From Verrucomicrobiota bacterium (GTDB lineage Bacteria; Verrucomicrobiota; Verrucomicrobiia; Verrucomicrobiales; Akkermansiaceae): a stretch of 6,453 bases of DNA. This document shows positions 1 to 6,354 of this stretch, piece by piece; within the stretch, counting starts at the first letter, position 1; the number at the start of each line of letters is the position of its first letter. A program made the position numbers and the translations under genes. The notes beneath the pieces were generated by a model. The model did not search any database. It had not been told where the DNA came from and saw only the letters and a list, made by a program, of their open reading frames with translations. Where the stretch lies: the NCBI GenBank assembly GCA_009885905.1, contig VFJU01000215.1, positions 1 to 6,453 of the forward strand, written 5' to 3'.

Positions 1-1011
1 CGAATCCTTACCGAGTGTTAGAACAGCGATGCCGACACGGTTTCCACCCAGCTTGGTGGCGAGCGTGGGATCTGCTAGAACCATCGTCGACTCGAAGGTG
101 ATGCCCCAATTGGAGAGCAGGGTGGGGAGGGTCGACGTAGTTGGTGGCGGCGGTTGCTGCCCCATCATCGGGTTTTGCTGAGGAGCGGTCATTTGTGCCG
201 CGACTGAGAAAGCGTCGAGACATGCGACCACTGTGCCACCATTTAGCACGTATTGGTCGATGGCAAATTCGGTCTCAGGAGTAATCCCAGCGGGATGAAA
301 AAGGAGCAGAGTTTTGATTTCCTTGGGATCGATGGTGGTTGCGGTCATCGCCACGTCTACCACGTCAAAAGACTGCTTCAGTTGTTGATAGATCACCCAG
401 CCTGGAGTCGGCGCTTGTCCGGGCATCATGGCTGGTGCGCCTTTGAGATCGAGCGCTGTCATCAAGCCGATTTTTGGTTTGTTGGGCGTGCTGACTTCGG
501 CGATCGCCTTGGAAATGTGATATTCTAACATCGTCTCGTCGCGTGGGTCGATGAATGGAATCACGCTGGTTTTATCGAGACAGGAAATCGCGAGGCCGAA
601 GAAGAGGTTCTGGTCGTCCATGCGTTGCCCATTGATACCGTCGAGGTTGGCGGAGTCTTCGGCATCGGTGTCCGGTTCGGGATCGAGATTTTCAATGCGT
701 AGTTTGCCTTTTGACAGCGAGGAATACTCCTTTAGCAAGTCGTCGACGCGGCGCATGTGGAGTTTGAGTTCCTCCGGCATGTAGTCTGTGTTGCGCGACG
801 CGTAGTAGCGAATGACCACTGGGGTATCGAGTTCACCGAGGATTGCACGGGTGCCTGGTGAAAGCGTGTGAACTTTGTTTTCAGTGAAGTCAGCGCCTCG
901 GTTGCCGAGTGGGGTGAGCGACACGATCCAATTGGCTAGGATCGCGATGGCGATGAGCGCACCGACGCCAAAGGCGGCGCGGGTGACCGGATGGGTAGTT
1001 TTGACGGACAT
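1..1011 (-). CDS. GldG-like ABC transporter auxiliary protein (3' end beyond window)
   Basis: The reading frame is open from ATG at 1011 to the left edge, giving 337 residues with no stop, so the C-terminal part is missing. Residues about 12-32 form one hydrophobic membrane segment after a short N-terminus with a few basic residues, so most of the protein should lie outside the cytoplasm. The body matches my knowledge of the GldG / ABC_transp_aux family: a segment with ENKVHTLSPGTR (about 44-55), then PVVIRYYAS (64-72), then a Rossmann-like stretch with KIGLMTALDLKG (180-191) and GWVIYQQLKQ (204-213), and a 'hinge' YVLNGGTVVACLDAF (254-268). A Gln/Met/Pro/Thr-rich loop at 278-297 precedes LLSNWGI (298-304). 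It follows the permease stop by 31 bases and is third in the operon. In gliding Bacteroidetes the homologue works with GldA and GldF; in other phyla the substrate is unknown. A second C-terminal membrane helix is common in the family but lies outside the view. No Shine-Dalgarno site precedes the start. Confidence 0.88.
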   Translation of the reverse strand, partial: MSVKTTHPVTRAAFGVGALIAIAILANWIVSLTPLGNRGADFTENKVHTLSPGTRAILGELDTPVVIRYYASRNTDYMPEELKLHMRRVDDLLKEYSSLSKGKLRIENLDPEPDTDAEDSANLDGINGQRMDDQNLFFGLAISCLDKTSVIPFIDPRDETMLEYHISKAIAEVSTPNKPKIGLMTALDLKGAPAMMPGQAPTPGWVIYQQLKQSFDVVDVAMTATTIDPKEIKTLLLFHPAGITPETEFAIDQYVLNGGTVVACLDAFSVAAQMTAPQQNPMMGQQPPPPTTSTLPTLLSNWGITFESTMVLADPTLATKLGGNRVGIAVLTLGKDS

Positions 1012-1042
1012 GATCGTTAGAAATTAAATTTGAATGGATGAG

Positions 1043-1774
1043 TTAGGCGCGTTTGGCTGAAAGGATGGCACTGGTTCCGAGTAGGCAGACAAAGATGATT
1101 GATCCGAACCAGACGAAGTCTTTGAGGCGAAAAAGTCCGCTATTGAGTGAGCGAAAATGATCCCAGACACCGAGGGAAACGACGCCTTCGAGGACAGCAG
1201 GTGAGACGACCTTACCGAGTTCGCGGGTGACGGGGTCGTATCCACAAAGCACGACTAGCACACAGATCGCGACACTAACAATTAAGCAGACCACTTGGTC
1301 GCGGGTGCAGGCTGACACTAACATGGTGACGGCGAGGAACGCGCAGCAGACGAGGAAACTGCCGAGATACCCGGCGAAGATCGCCCCGTTGTCTGGGTTT
1401 CCTAGGTAGTTGACGGTGAGTACGATAGGGAATGTTAGAAAAAGTGCAATCAGCCAGACGGTCACAGCTGCGAGGAATTTTCCGATAATGACATCCCATG
1501 TTGAGACAGGGAACGTGCCGAGAAGTTCGATAGTTCCTGTGCGTTGCTCATCTGCCCAAAGCTTCATGCCCACGGCGGGGGCGAGAAGCATGTACACCCA
1601 TGGATGCCAAAAGAAGAACGTCCATTGAAGTGATGAGTCACCCACGCGCATGAACTCACCAAATGTGAAGGTGAGCCCCAGTGAGAAAATCAGGAAAATA
1701 ACGATGATCGCGTAGGCGGTAGGTTGTGAAAAGTAGCTAGAAAGCTCTCGTTTGTAAATGGTACAGGAAGACAT
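1043..1774 (-). CDS. ABC-2 / GldF-type permease subunit
   Basis: This 243-residue integral membrane protein should be the channel-forming subunit of the ABC exporter. The N-terminus YKRELSSYFSQPTAYA (7-22) is the typical entry helix of ABC-2 permeases of the GldF/NosY group. About six membrane segments are visible: roughly 20-40, 52-70, 97-122, 131-153, 159-178 and 217-238. The cytoplasmic loop ADEQRTGTIELLGTFPVS (74-91) is the strongest family signature; in relatives the loop with E-RTGTIELL-T-P lies against the ATPase. Length is usual for single-domain permeases of this family. The start is 42 bases after the ATPase stop and the stop is 31 bases before the GldG-like gene, all on one strand, which implies an operon. 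There is no recognisable Shine-Dalgarno site before ATG. A homodimer would be expected, because only one permease gene is present. The transported substrate cannot be inferred. Confidence 0.93.
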   Translation of the reverse strand: MSSCTIYKRELSSYFSQPTAYAIIVIFLIFSLGLTFTFGEFMRVGDSSLQWTFFFWHPWVYMLLAPAVGMKLWADEQRTGTIELLGTFPVSTWDVIIGKFLAAVTVWLIALFLTFPIVLTVNYLGNPDNGAIFAGYLGSFLVCCAFLAVTMLVSACTRDQVVCLIVSVAICVLVVLCGYDPVTRELGKVVSPAVLEGVVSLGVWDHFRSLNSGLFRLKDFVWFGSIIFVCLLGTSAILSAKRA

Positions 1775-1816
1775 GACGAATGTTAGGTAATTGCTAGAAA
1801 TGGGGTTTTGGGAAAT

Positions 1817-2548
1817 TTAGGCTGCGGCTCCGGTGTCGCTTGAAGTGACCTTGCGGAACAAGTCCGTGAGTGAGCCAGTTTCGGATTGGGCCAGGAGTTC
1901 TGAGGGTGTGCCATCGGCAACAATTTTCCCCCGATCTACGATGACAGCGCGGGTGCAGGCGGCATCCACTTCCTCGAGGATGTGGGTGGAAAACAGAATA
2001 GCCTTGGTTTGACCGAGGCGTTTGATGAGTTGCCGTACCTCAAATTTCTGGTTGGGGTCGAGGCCGTCGGTGGGCTCGTCTAAGATGAGGACTTCGGGGT
2101 CGTGGAGCAGTGCTTGCGCGAGGCAAGTGCGGTGACGATAGCCTTTGGATAGCGTGTCGATGGACTGGGTGGCGACGGAGTTGAGGAAGCACGTTTCGAT
2201 GGCGCGCTCGACCGCATCGTTTTTTGCATTTCCTTTGAGCCCACGGATGGCGGCACAAAATTTTAGAAACCCGACGACGGTCATGTCATTATAGAGCGGA
2301 GCGGATTCTGGTAGGTAGCCAATCTTGGTCTTCGCCGCGTGGGGGTTGTCGGTGATTGAGATTCCACAAACTTTCGCGTCCCCTGAGGTGGGTGGGATGA
2401 ATCCGGTGATCATCCTCATCGTGGTGGATTTTCCTGCACCATTTGGTCCAAGAAATCCGAGGACTTCGCCTTTTTTCACGGTAAAAGAGAGATTACTCAC
2501 GGCACGCTTGGTGCCGAACTGCTTGGTCAGGTTTTCGACTTCGATCAT
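1817..2548 (-). CDS. ABC transporter ATP-binding protein (GldA-like)
   Basis: This 243-residue nucleotide-binding subunit powers the permease encoded next. All ABC motifs are in order: Walker A GPNGAGKS (34-41), a Q-loop region GYLPES (77-82) with Glu where Gln is usual, signature LSKGYRHR (133-140), Walker B VLILDEPT (153-160) with catalytic Glu158, D-loop DGLDPNQ (161-167), and H-switch STH (187-189). The YLPE and LSKGYR variants are normal for the GldA/CcmA-like branch (drug/gliding/Nos-type exporters), so they argue for that family and not for loss of activity; His139 where Gln is more common is a small deviation. The short C-terminal tail ends in SSDTGAAA and carries no extra domain. ATG at 2548 gives the standard family N-terminus MIEVENLTKQFG. 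It is the first gene of the three-gene operon and is transcribed divergently from the LON-domain gene. A candidate sigma70-like promoter lies about 60-90 bases upstream. The cellular role (gliding, polysaccharide, lipid or drug export) is undetermined. Confidence 0.96.
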   Translation of the reverse strand: MIEVENLTKQFGTKRAVSNLSFTVKKGEVLGFLGPNGAGKSTTMRMITGFIPPTSGDAKVCGISITDNPHAAKTKIGYLPESAPLYNDMTVVGFLKFCAAIRGLKGNAKNDAVERAIETCFLNSVATQSIDTLSKGYRHRTCLAQALLHDPEVLILDEPTDGLDPNQKFEVRQLIKRLGQTKAILFSTHILEEVDAACTRAVIVDRGKIVADGTPSELLAQSETGSLTDLFRKVTSSDTGAAA

Positions 2549-2551
2549 GGG

Positions 2552-2564
2552 ATAAATTATTTAT
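2552..2564. repeat. AT-rich inverted repeat just before the ABC ATPase start
   Basis: ATAAAT-T-ATTTAT is a perfect 6-base inverted repeat around a single T, ending 3 bases from the ATPase start codon. In RNA it would be A/U-only and weak, so it may simply provide an unstructured, AU-rich initiation region in place of a Shine-Dalgarno site. A protein-binding site is possible but unsupported. Confidence 0.4.
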
Positions 2565-2583
2565 TTCTGGAGAATACGCCTTT

Positions 2584-2595
2584 AGCGGTGCCGCT
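2584..2595. repeat. GC-rich 12-base dyad in the divergent control region
   Basis: AGCGG-TG-CCGCT is a perfect 5-base inverted repeat with a 2-base centre. On the minus strand it falls in the predicted leader of the ABC operon, just downstream of the candidate transcription start, which is where a repressor operator would be effective. It is too short and tightly looped to be a convincing terminator. The function is inferred from position only. Confidence 0.35.
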
Positions 2596-2597
2596 TG

Positions 2598-2624
2598 AGT
2601 TTCTTGTTTAAAAAAAGTTTCTTG
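2598..2624. repeat. 9-base direct repeat AGTTTCTTG, two copies
   Basis: AGTTTCTTG occurs at 2598-2606 and again at 2616-2624, with starts 18 bases apart and an A-rich tract between. The spacing is close to two DNA helical turns, so two protein subunits could bind the same face. The copies flank the candidate -10 box of the ABC operon, so a bound protein would affect that promoter. This is a regulatory hypothesis based on the repeat and its position; two 9-base matches in AT-rich DNA could also be chance. Confidence 0.35.
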
Positions 2625-2636
2625 CAGGTTTTTCAA
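2608..2636 (-). promoter_or_regulatory. Candidate sigma70-like promoter of the ABC operon
   Basis: Read on the minus strand, TTGAAA (2636-2631) is followed after 17 bases by TTTTAA (2613-2608; TTTAAA at spacing 18 is an alternative). The -35 matches four to five of six consensus positions and the spacing is ideal, while the -10 is only fair. A start near 2601 would give a leader of about 50 bases before the ATPase ATG at 2548. The match is plausible because the region must contain the promoter of an operon that has no co-directional gene upstream. Confidence 0.4.
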
Positions 2637-2688
2637 GCTAATAAAACCGAGATTCACTCCCTATCTGTCTTGCGTCCTAAGAAAGTGA

Positions 2689-2715
2689 ATGCAATGTACT
2701 GATGAAAATGAATGA
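2689..2715 (+). other. Two tiny ORFs overlapping the LON-domain gene start
   Basis: An ATG at 2689 opens an 8-codon frame that ends with TGA at 2713-2715, inside the LON-domain gene. A second ATG at 2694 opens ATG TAC TGA, whose stop (2700-2702) overlaps the real start codon in the arrangement TGATG. No Shine-Dalgarno site precedes either. They may be chance ATGs in a region crowded with ATG, or they may influence initiation by stop-restart coupling. Confidence 0.25.
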
Positions 2716-3334
2716 CATTGATCTACCTGAGCGATGCGGCGTGATGCTGCTACCCGACTGCACCTTGTTTCCTCATGGTGGTCTGCCCTTGTATATTTTC
2801 GAGCCGCGATACCGGAAAATGCTCGAAGAGGCGCTCGAGGGCGATTGTTTTTTTGCAGTTGCCCGTTTGATGGGTGAAGAGGTTGGTTATCCAGAAAATT
2901 TTGTGGCTCCTGTTGGCACGATTGGCCTAGTTCGCGCTTCTCGCGAGCAAGACGATGGAACTTCTCAGTTGCTGATCCATGGGGTGATGCGTGTGCGTTT
3001 TACGGAGTGGCACGACGGCTACGCTTACCCTTACGCCAGCATCGAACCGGTGATTTCGATTTTCACGCCGGAAAACCAAGCGGAGGCCGCGATGAAAACG
3101 CTGCGTGGAGCGGTGGAGGACGCGTTGCGACACATGCCCGAGGAGGTTCAAAATGGAGTTTTTGAGTTGCTGGACAGAGCGGATGAACCTGGGCTGATGA
3201 CAGATATTATTTCCCAGCAATTTATCCATGATGCGGATCTACGGCAAAGTCTGCTAGAAATGGACTCGATCGGAGGGAGGATACCCGTGATTTGCGAATT
3301 CCTTCGGAACGCGAATCTATCAACTGAGGAATGA
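2702..3334 (+). CDS. Stand-alone LON substrate-binding-domain protein
   Basis: The 210-residue product matches the N-terminal (LAN, PUA-like) domain of Lon protease. Visible signatures are MLLPDCTLFPHGGLPLYIFE (15-34) followed by PRYRKML, the pattern L-P---LPL-IFEPRY--M that opens this domain; then FAVARL (51-56), VGTIGLV (71-77), and LLIHGVMRVRF (90-100). After about residue 128 it becomes a helical tail (AAMKTLRGAVEDALRHM region and beyond), as in the Lon N-domain. There is no Walker motif and no Ser-Lys protease dyad, so it is not Lon itself. Such stand-alone proteins are widespread; their role, perhaps binding unfolded or specific proteins, is not established. An in-frame TAA at 2678-2680 with no start codon before 2702 sets ATG 2702 (or 2708) as the start. 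It is divergent from the ABC operon and convergent with the MFS gene, so it is probably transcribed alone. Confidence 0.93.
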   Translation: MKMNDIDLPERCGVMLLPDCTLFPHGGLPLYIFEPRYRKMLEEALEGDCFFAVARLMGEEVGYPENFVAPVGTIGLVRASREQDDGTSQLLIHGVMRVRFTEWHDGYAYPYASIEPVISIFTPENQAEAAMKTLRGAVEDALRHMPEEVQNGVFELLDRADEPGLMTDIISQQFIHDADLRQSLLEMDSIGGRIPVICEFLRNANLSTEE

Positions 3335-3336
3335 TT

Positions 3337-4623
3337 TCAAGCGGTGCGTTTCAGGAGGATTTTCCCCCAAGACAGTAGGGCAACCATCACAAGTGCAAAT
3401 GCTGGCACCTGCCAGAAAAGTGCGCCAAGGAGTGCTGCCGTTCTAGGTTCGGCCGGGAAGTTGGCCAGCAAGCGAGAAAATCCAAAGCTGAATAAGCCAT
3501 ACCCAAGGTTGAATGCCAGTCCTTTGACTGACAACACCGTGGCTCGTCTTGCCGAATCGGTTTCCGCGTGAAGCGCACGACTCACGGTGAAACCAAGAAA
3601 TCCCAGCGTGGTCATTAATATCATCGCTGGAAGAATTCCGTAAACCGGCCATGCGGGAATCAGACCTGCTAGACCGATCCACGCGATACCACTCACGATG
3701 CTTAGACTCGCCAACGTTCCAAAGCGCTGGTTTAGCCGAACCGCAAATGATGGCACAAACCAACCTAATAATCCAAGCGTGGCACCAATAAAACCAAATG
3801 TCCACTCGGGTAAGTCGATGAGTCGGTAGTAGCTACTATTGATGGTCGCGAAATTTCTAACAATCGAGTCGATGGCTGTTCCGACGACCACGACAACCAA
3901 AGTTTTAGGGTTGGTGAAAACCCAGCGAGCGGTTTGAAGAGTGAGCTTGAACGCGTCCGACAATTTATTCTCGGGGCCTTGGCGCACGACGCGAGGGGGT
4001 TCCACCATCCGTAGAGTGATGATGAGGCAGACGAGCGCTTGAACGAATACCACCGCGACAGGTAAGCGGTGAGCGGTGTTTTCTGATAGTTTTAGATCTG
4101 CTGGGAGAATTGAATTTAGCGGCGCGGAGTTGTAAATTAGCCCGCCCAGAATCATCGCGATCACGTAACCGATGGAACGCCAGCGCATCGCTCTCGCTAA
4201 CAGTTTGTCCCAACTGCTGGTGCGTTCGCTGACAGGCAGCGAGTCGTAGGCGAGTGCCTCGTCCGCGCCGCTGGCACAGGCTTCAGATAGACCTGAGCAG
4301 ATACGGTTCAAGACGCACAATGTGAAGAGTAAAGTACCGCCGTCTCTTGGTGCTAACAATAGGCATGACATTTCAACGATCATTAAAACCGCCGCGGTGA
4401 CTAGCAGTTTTTTCCTGCCGATTGTGTCTGCAAGTGCTCCAGATGGAACCTCGAAGATAAAGATGGTCGCCGCCCAGATCAGGTTGAGCAGGACAAATTG
4501 ATCGAGCGTCAGACCAAGGTCGAGAAACAGAATCGCTAGCACGGGGTAGTAGGCCCGTGCGTTGTAGAATACGGTGAAGAGAACGAACCTGCGCGAGTTT
4601 CCTAACAGGTCTACTGCGTTCAT
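3337..4623 (-). CDS. MFS transporter, 12 membrane helices
   Basis: This 428-residue protein is a predicted proton-coupled or facilitative transporter of the inner membrane. Twelve hydrophobic segments can be traced, roughly at 13-35, 41-59, 72-91, 95-118, 150-166, 187-206, 241-260, 273-293, 303-323, 326-348, 363-386 and 397-420. MFS motif A is clear in the loop between helices 2 and 3: EVPSGALADTIGRKK (58-72), with Gly62, Asp66, Gly69 and Arg70 conserved. The segment SGADEALAYDSLP (118-130) after helix 4 is typical of a drug-efflux-like branch of uncharacterised MFS proteins. The basic loop with R-VV-R (211-214) and the amphipathic stretch after helix 6 form the usual central cytoplasmic linker. 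It starts 15 bases after the helicase stop and lacks a Shine-Dalgarno site, so translation may depend on the upstream gene. Its stop lies 2 bases from the stop of the convergent LON-domain gene. The substrate cannot be predicted from sequence. Confidence 0.93.
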   Translation of the reverse strand: MNAVDLLGNSRRFVLFTVFYNARAYYPVLAILFLDLGLTLDQFVLLNLIWAATIFIFEVPSGALADTIGRKKLLVTAAVLMIVEMSCLLLAPRDGGTLLFTLCVLNRICSGLSEACASGADEALAYDSLPVSERTSSWDKLLARAMRWRSIGYVIAMILGGLIYNSAPLNSILPADLKLSENTAHRLPVAVVFVQALVCLIITLRMVEPPRVVRQGPENKLSDAFKLTLQTARWVFTNPKTLVVVVVGTAIDSIVRNFATINSSYYRLIDLPEWTFGFIGATLGLLGWFVPSFAVRLNQRFGTLASLSIVSGIAWIGLAGLIPAWPVYGILPAMILMTTLGFLGFTVSRALHAETDSARRATVLSVKGLAFNLGYGLFSFGFSRLLANFPAEPRTAALLGALFWQVPAFALVMVALLSWGKILLKRTA

Positions 4624-4638
4624 GAAACAAAGTCGAAC

Positions 4639-6354
4639 TTATGGCCGCTCACCGGGTCCTCGATCCACATCCATGCGGAACGGTCGACCACGGAGGCGTG
4701 AGCTCTTGGTGCGGTCAATCACTTGCGCCACGAATTGCTCAGGCACATCCACGAGCGAGTGCTTCGGGAAAAGCGAGATGCGACCTAGGCAACCGTCTGG
4801 CAATCCGACCTCGCGGTAAAGCATGCCGACGATTTCCTTAGCCATCACGCCGTGGGTCTTGCCGAGTGATAGAAACAGGCGAGTCATGCCGTCTTCCGAG
4901 CCTTGGGTTGCTCCACGTGGAGCGCGCTCAAACCGTTCTTGGCGTGGACCACGGTCGTCGCGTTGATGGTTTTCATGGCGTTCATCCCGTTGCGGACGAG
5001 CGTTTTCGCGGCGTGCCGGGCGTTCCGGTTCGCGATCTTCCTCGATGGCGGAACCCTCGCGACCACTTGCTTCACGGATCATGGTGACGAGTGCCCCGGC
5101 GATGTCGGTGGGCGTGTGTCCCTGCTCAAGAAGTCGGTCGATGCTGTCTTGATAGGTATCAAATTTTCCTGATTCTAACCGTTCTTTTAAATCATCGAAA
5201 ATCAAGTCCGCGCGACGGCCTTCGACCTGCTCGACGGATGGAATCCGCTCCCGCTTGACCACGCTGCGAGTGTACCGCTCGATGGATTGCATTCGGTAAA
5301 TCTCACGGCCGTAAACAAAGCTAACAGCACGTCCCGAGCGACCCGCACGACCGGTGCGGCCGATACGGTGTACGTAGTCTTCGGGATCGGTTGGGAGGTC
5401 GTAATTGAAGACGATGTCAATTTCATCGATGTCGAGTCCGCGAGCAGCGACGTCGGTGGCGACGAGGATTTCTACAGCTCCCTCGCGGAAGCGTTTGAGC
5501 ACGCGCTCGCGCATCTGCTGGGTGATGTCGCCATGAAGGCGGTCTGCAGCGTAGCCACGGTTGACGAGGTCTTCGGTGCATTCGTCGACTGAGCGTTTCG
5601 TGTTGCAGAAGACGATGCCGAGGCGCGGCGGGTTCATGTCGAGGATGCGCGAAAGCACCTCGACCTTCGATCGCTGGCGGACTTCAAAATACGACTGTTC
5701 GACGGTGGAGACGGTGCGAGCCTTTTGTTGAATCTCGATGATTTCCGGACTATTGCCAAATTTTTGAATCAAGCGGGACACACCCGGGTTCATTGTGGCG
5801 GAAAAAAAGAGCGTCTGGCGGCCGGCAGGGAGCGCGGCGAGCAGTTCGTCCATTTCGTCCTTGAAGCCCATGTCCAGCATTCGGTCCGCCTCGTCGAGGA
5901 TGGCCATTTTGATACGGGATGCGTCGAAACTGCCGCGGCGGAGGTGGTCGAGCAAACGCCCGGGTGTGCCGACGACAAGCTGTGCACCGTTGCGGAGGGC
6001 GCGGAGTTGGCGGTCGATGGGAGCTCCTCCGTATACGGGTGTTGCCTGTAGACCCTGCATTTTCGCGCCGAGGCGGTGGACTTCTTCGCAGACTTGCACC
6101 GCAAGTTCGCGGGTTGGGCAGAGGATGAGGACTTGTGGATAGGCGAGCTTGACGTCGAGTTTCGCAAGAGCGGGAAGCGTGAAAGCCGCGGTTTTTCCAG
6201 ATCCGGTGGCGGAAAGTCCGACCAAATCCTTGCCCAGCAGAGCGGGCGGAATGCTCATCGCCTGGATAGGAGATGGGCGCTCGTAGCCGAGAGTTTCGAT
6301 GGCGGCGAGCAGGGCGTCGGGTAACCCGAGTTCGGAGAAAGGAGGCGTATCCAT
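4639..6354 (-). CDS. DEAD-box ATP-dependent RNA helicase with DbpA/CsdA RNA-binding domain
   Basis: The 571-residue product should unwind short RNA duplexes, in ribosome assembly or cold-adapted RNA turnover by analogy with CsdA/DeaD and DbpA. Motifs are complete: Q motif (Phe6, then YERPSPIQ at 24-31), motif I SATGSGKT (48-55), Ia PTREL (80-84), GG (109-110), Ib TPGR (130-133), II DEAD (154-157), III SAT (185-187), IV IVFC (247-250), [11 protein letters not shown] (299-308), [12 protein letters not shown] (329-338). A mixed-charge, Arg/Glu/Asp/Gln-rich disordered linker spans about 428-488. Residues about 490-563 form the DbpA/CsdA-type RRM ([13 protein letters not shown], then [16 protein letters not shown]). 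I chose ATG 6354 because the product then begins [11 protein letters not shown], the normal distance from the Q motif. The in-frame ATG at 6444 would add 30 residues with no family resemblance. The MFS gene follows after 15 bases, which suggests co-transcription. No Shine-Dalgarno site is seen. Calling it deaD or dbpA would need orthology analysis. Confidence 0.96.
   Translation of the reverse strand: MDTPPFSELGLPDALLAAIETLGYERPSPIQAMSIPPALLGKDLVGLSATGSGKTAAFTLPALAKLDVKLAYPQVLILCPTRELAVQVCEEVHRLGAKMQGLQATPVYGGAPIDRQLRALRNGAQLVVGTPGRLLDHLRRGSFDASRIKMAILDEADRMLDMGFKDEMDELLAALPAGRQTLFFSATMNPGVSRLIQKFGNSPEIIEIQQKARTVSTVEQSYFEVRQRSKVEVLSRILDMNPPRLGIVFCNTKRSVDECTEDLVNRGYAADRLHGDITQQMRERVLKRFREGAVEILVATDVAARGLDIDEIDIVFNYDLPTDPEDYVHRIGRTGRAGRSGRAVSFVYGREIYRMQSIERYTRSVVKRERIPSVEQVEGRRADLIFDDLKERLESGKFDTYQDSIDRLLEQGHTPTDIAGALVTMIREASGREGSAIEEDREPERPARRENARPQRDERHENHQRDDRGPRQERFERAPRGATQGSEDGMTRLFLSLGKTHGVMAKEIVGMLYREVGLPDGCLGRISLFPKHSLVDVPEQFVAQVIDRTKSSRLRGRPFRMDVDRGPGERP

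Noticed and set aside
253..784. Plus-strand open frames at 253-528 and 551-784
   Set aside because: They lie opposite the GldG-like frame, whose translation is continuous and recognisable for 337 residues. The plus-strand products show no motif.
1012..1790. Shared CTAAC shortly before the starts of the permease and the GldG-like gene
   Set aside because: The distance to ATG differs (7 and 4 bases) and the other four genes lack it, so a common initiation motif is not supported.
2058..2152. Unusual ABC motifs (Glu in the Q-loop, LSKGYRHR signature) as signs of a degenerate ATPase
   Set aside because: YLPE and LSKGYR are normal in the GldA-like branch, and Walker A, Walker B, catalytic Glu and H-switch are intact.
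3353..3367. GGAGG-ATTTT-CCCCC as a possible hairpin terminator near the convergent gene ends
   Set aside because: The pairing is imperfect and short, lies inside the MFS coding sequence, and is not followed by a T-run in either direction.
4884..6324. Many overlapping open frames on both strands across the helicase gene
   Set aside because: All lie in alternative frames of a gene with a complete motif set and have biased, low-information composition. They are reading-frame shadows.
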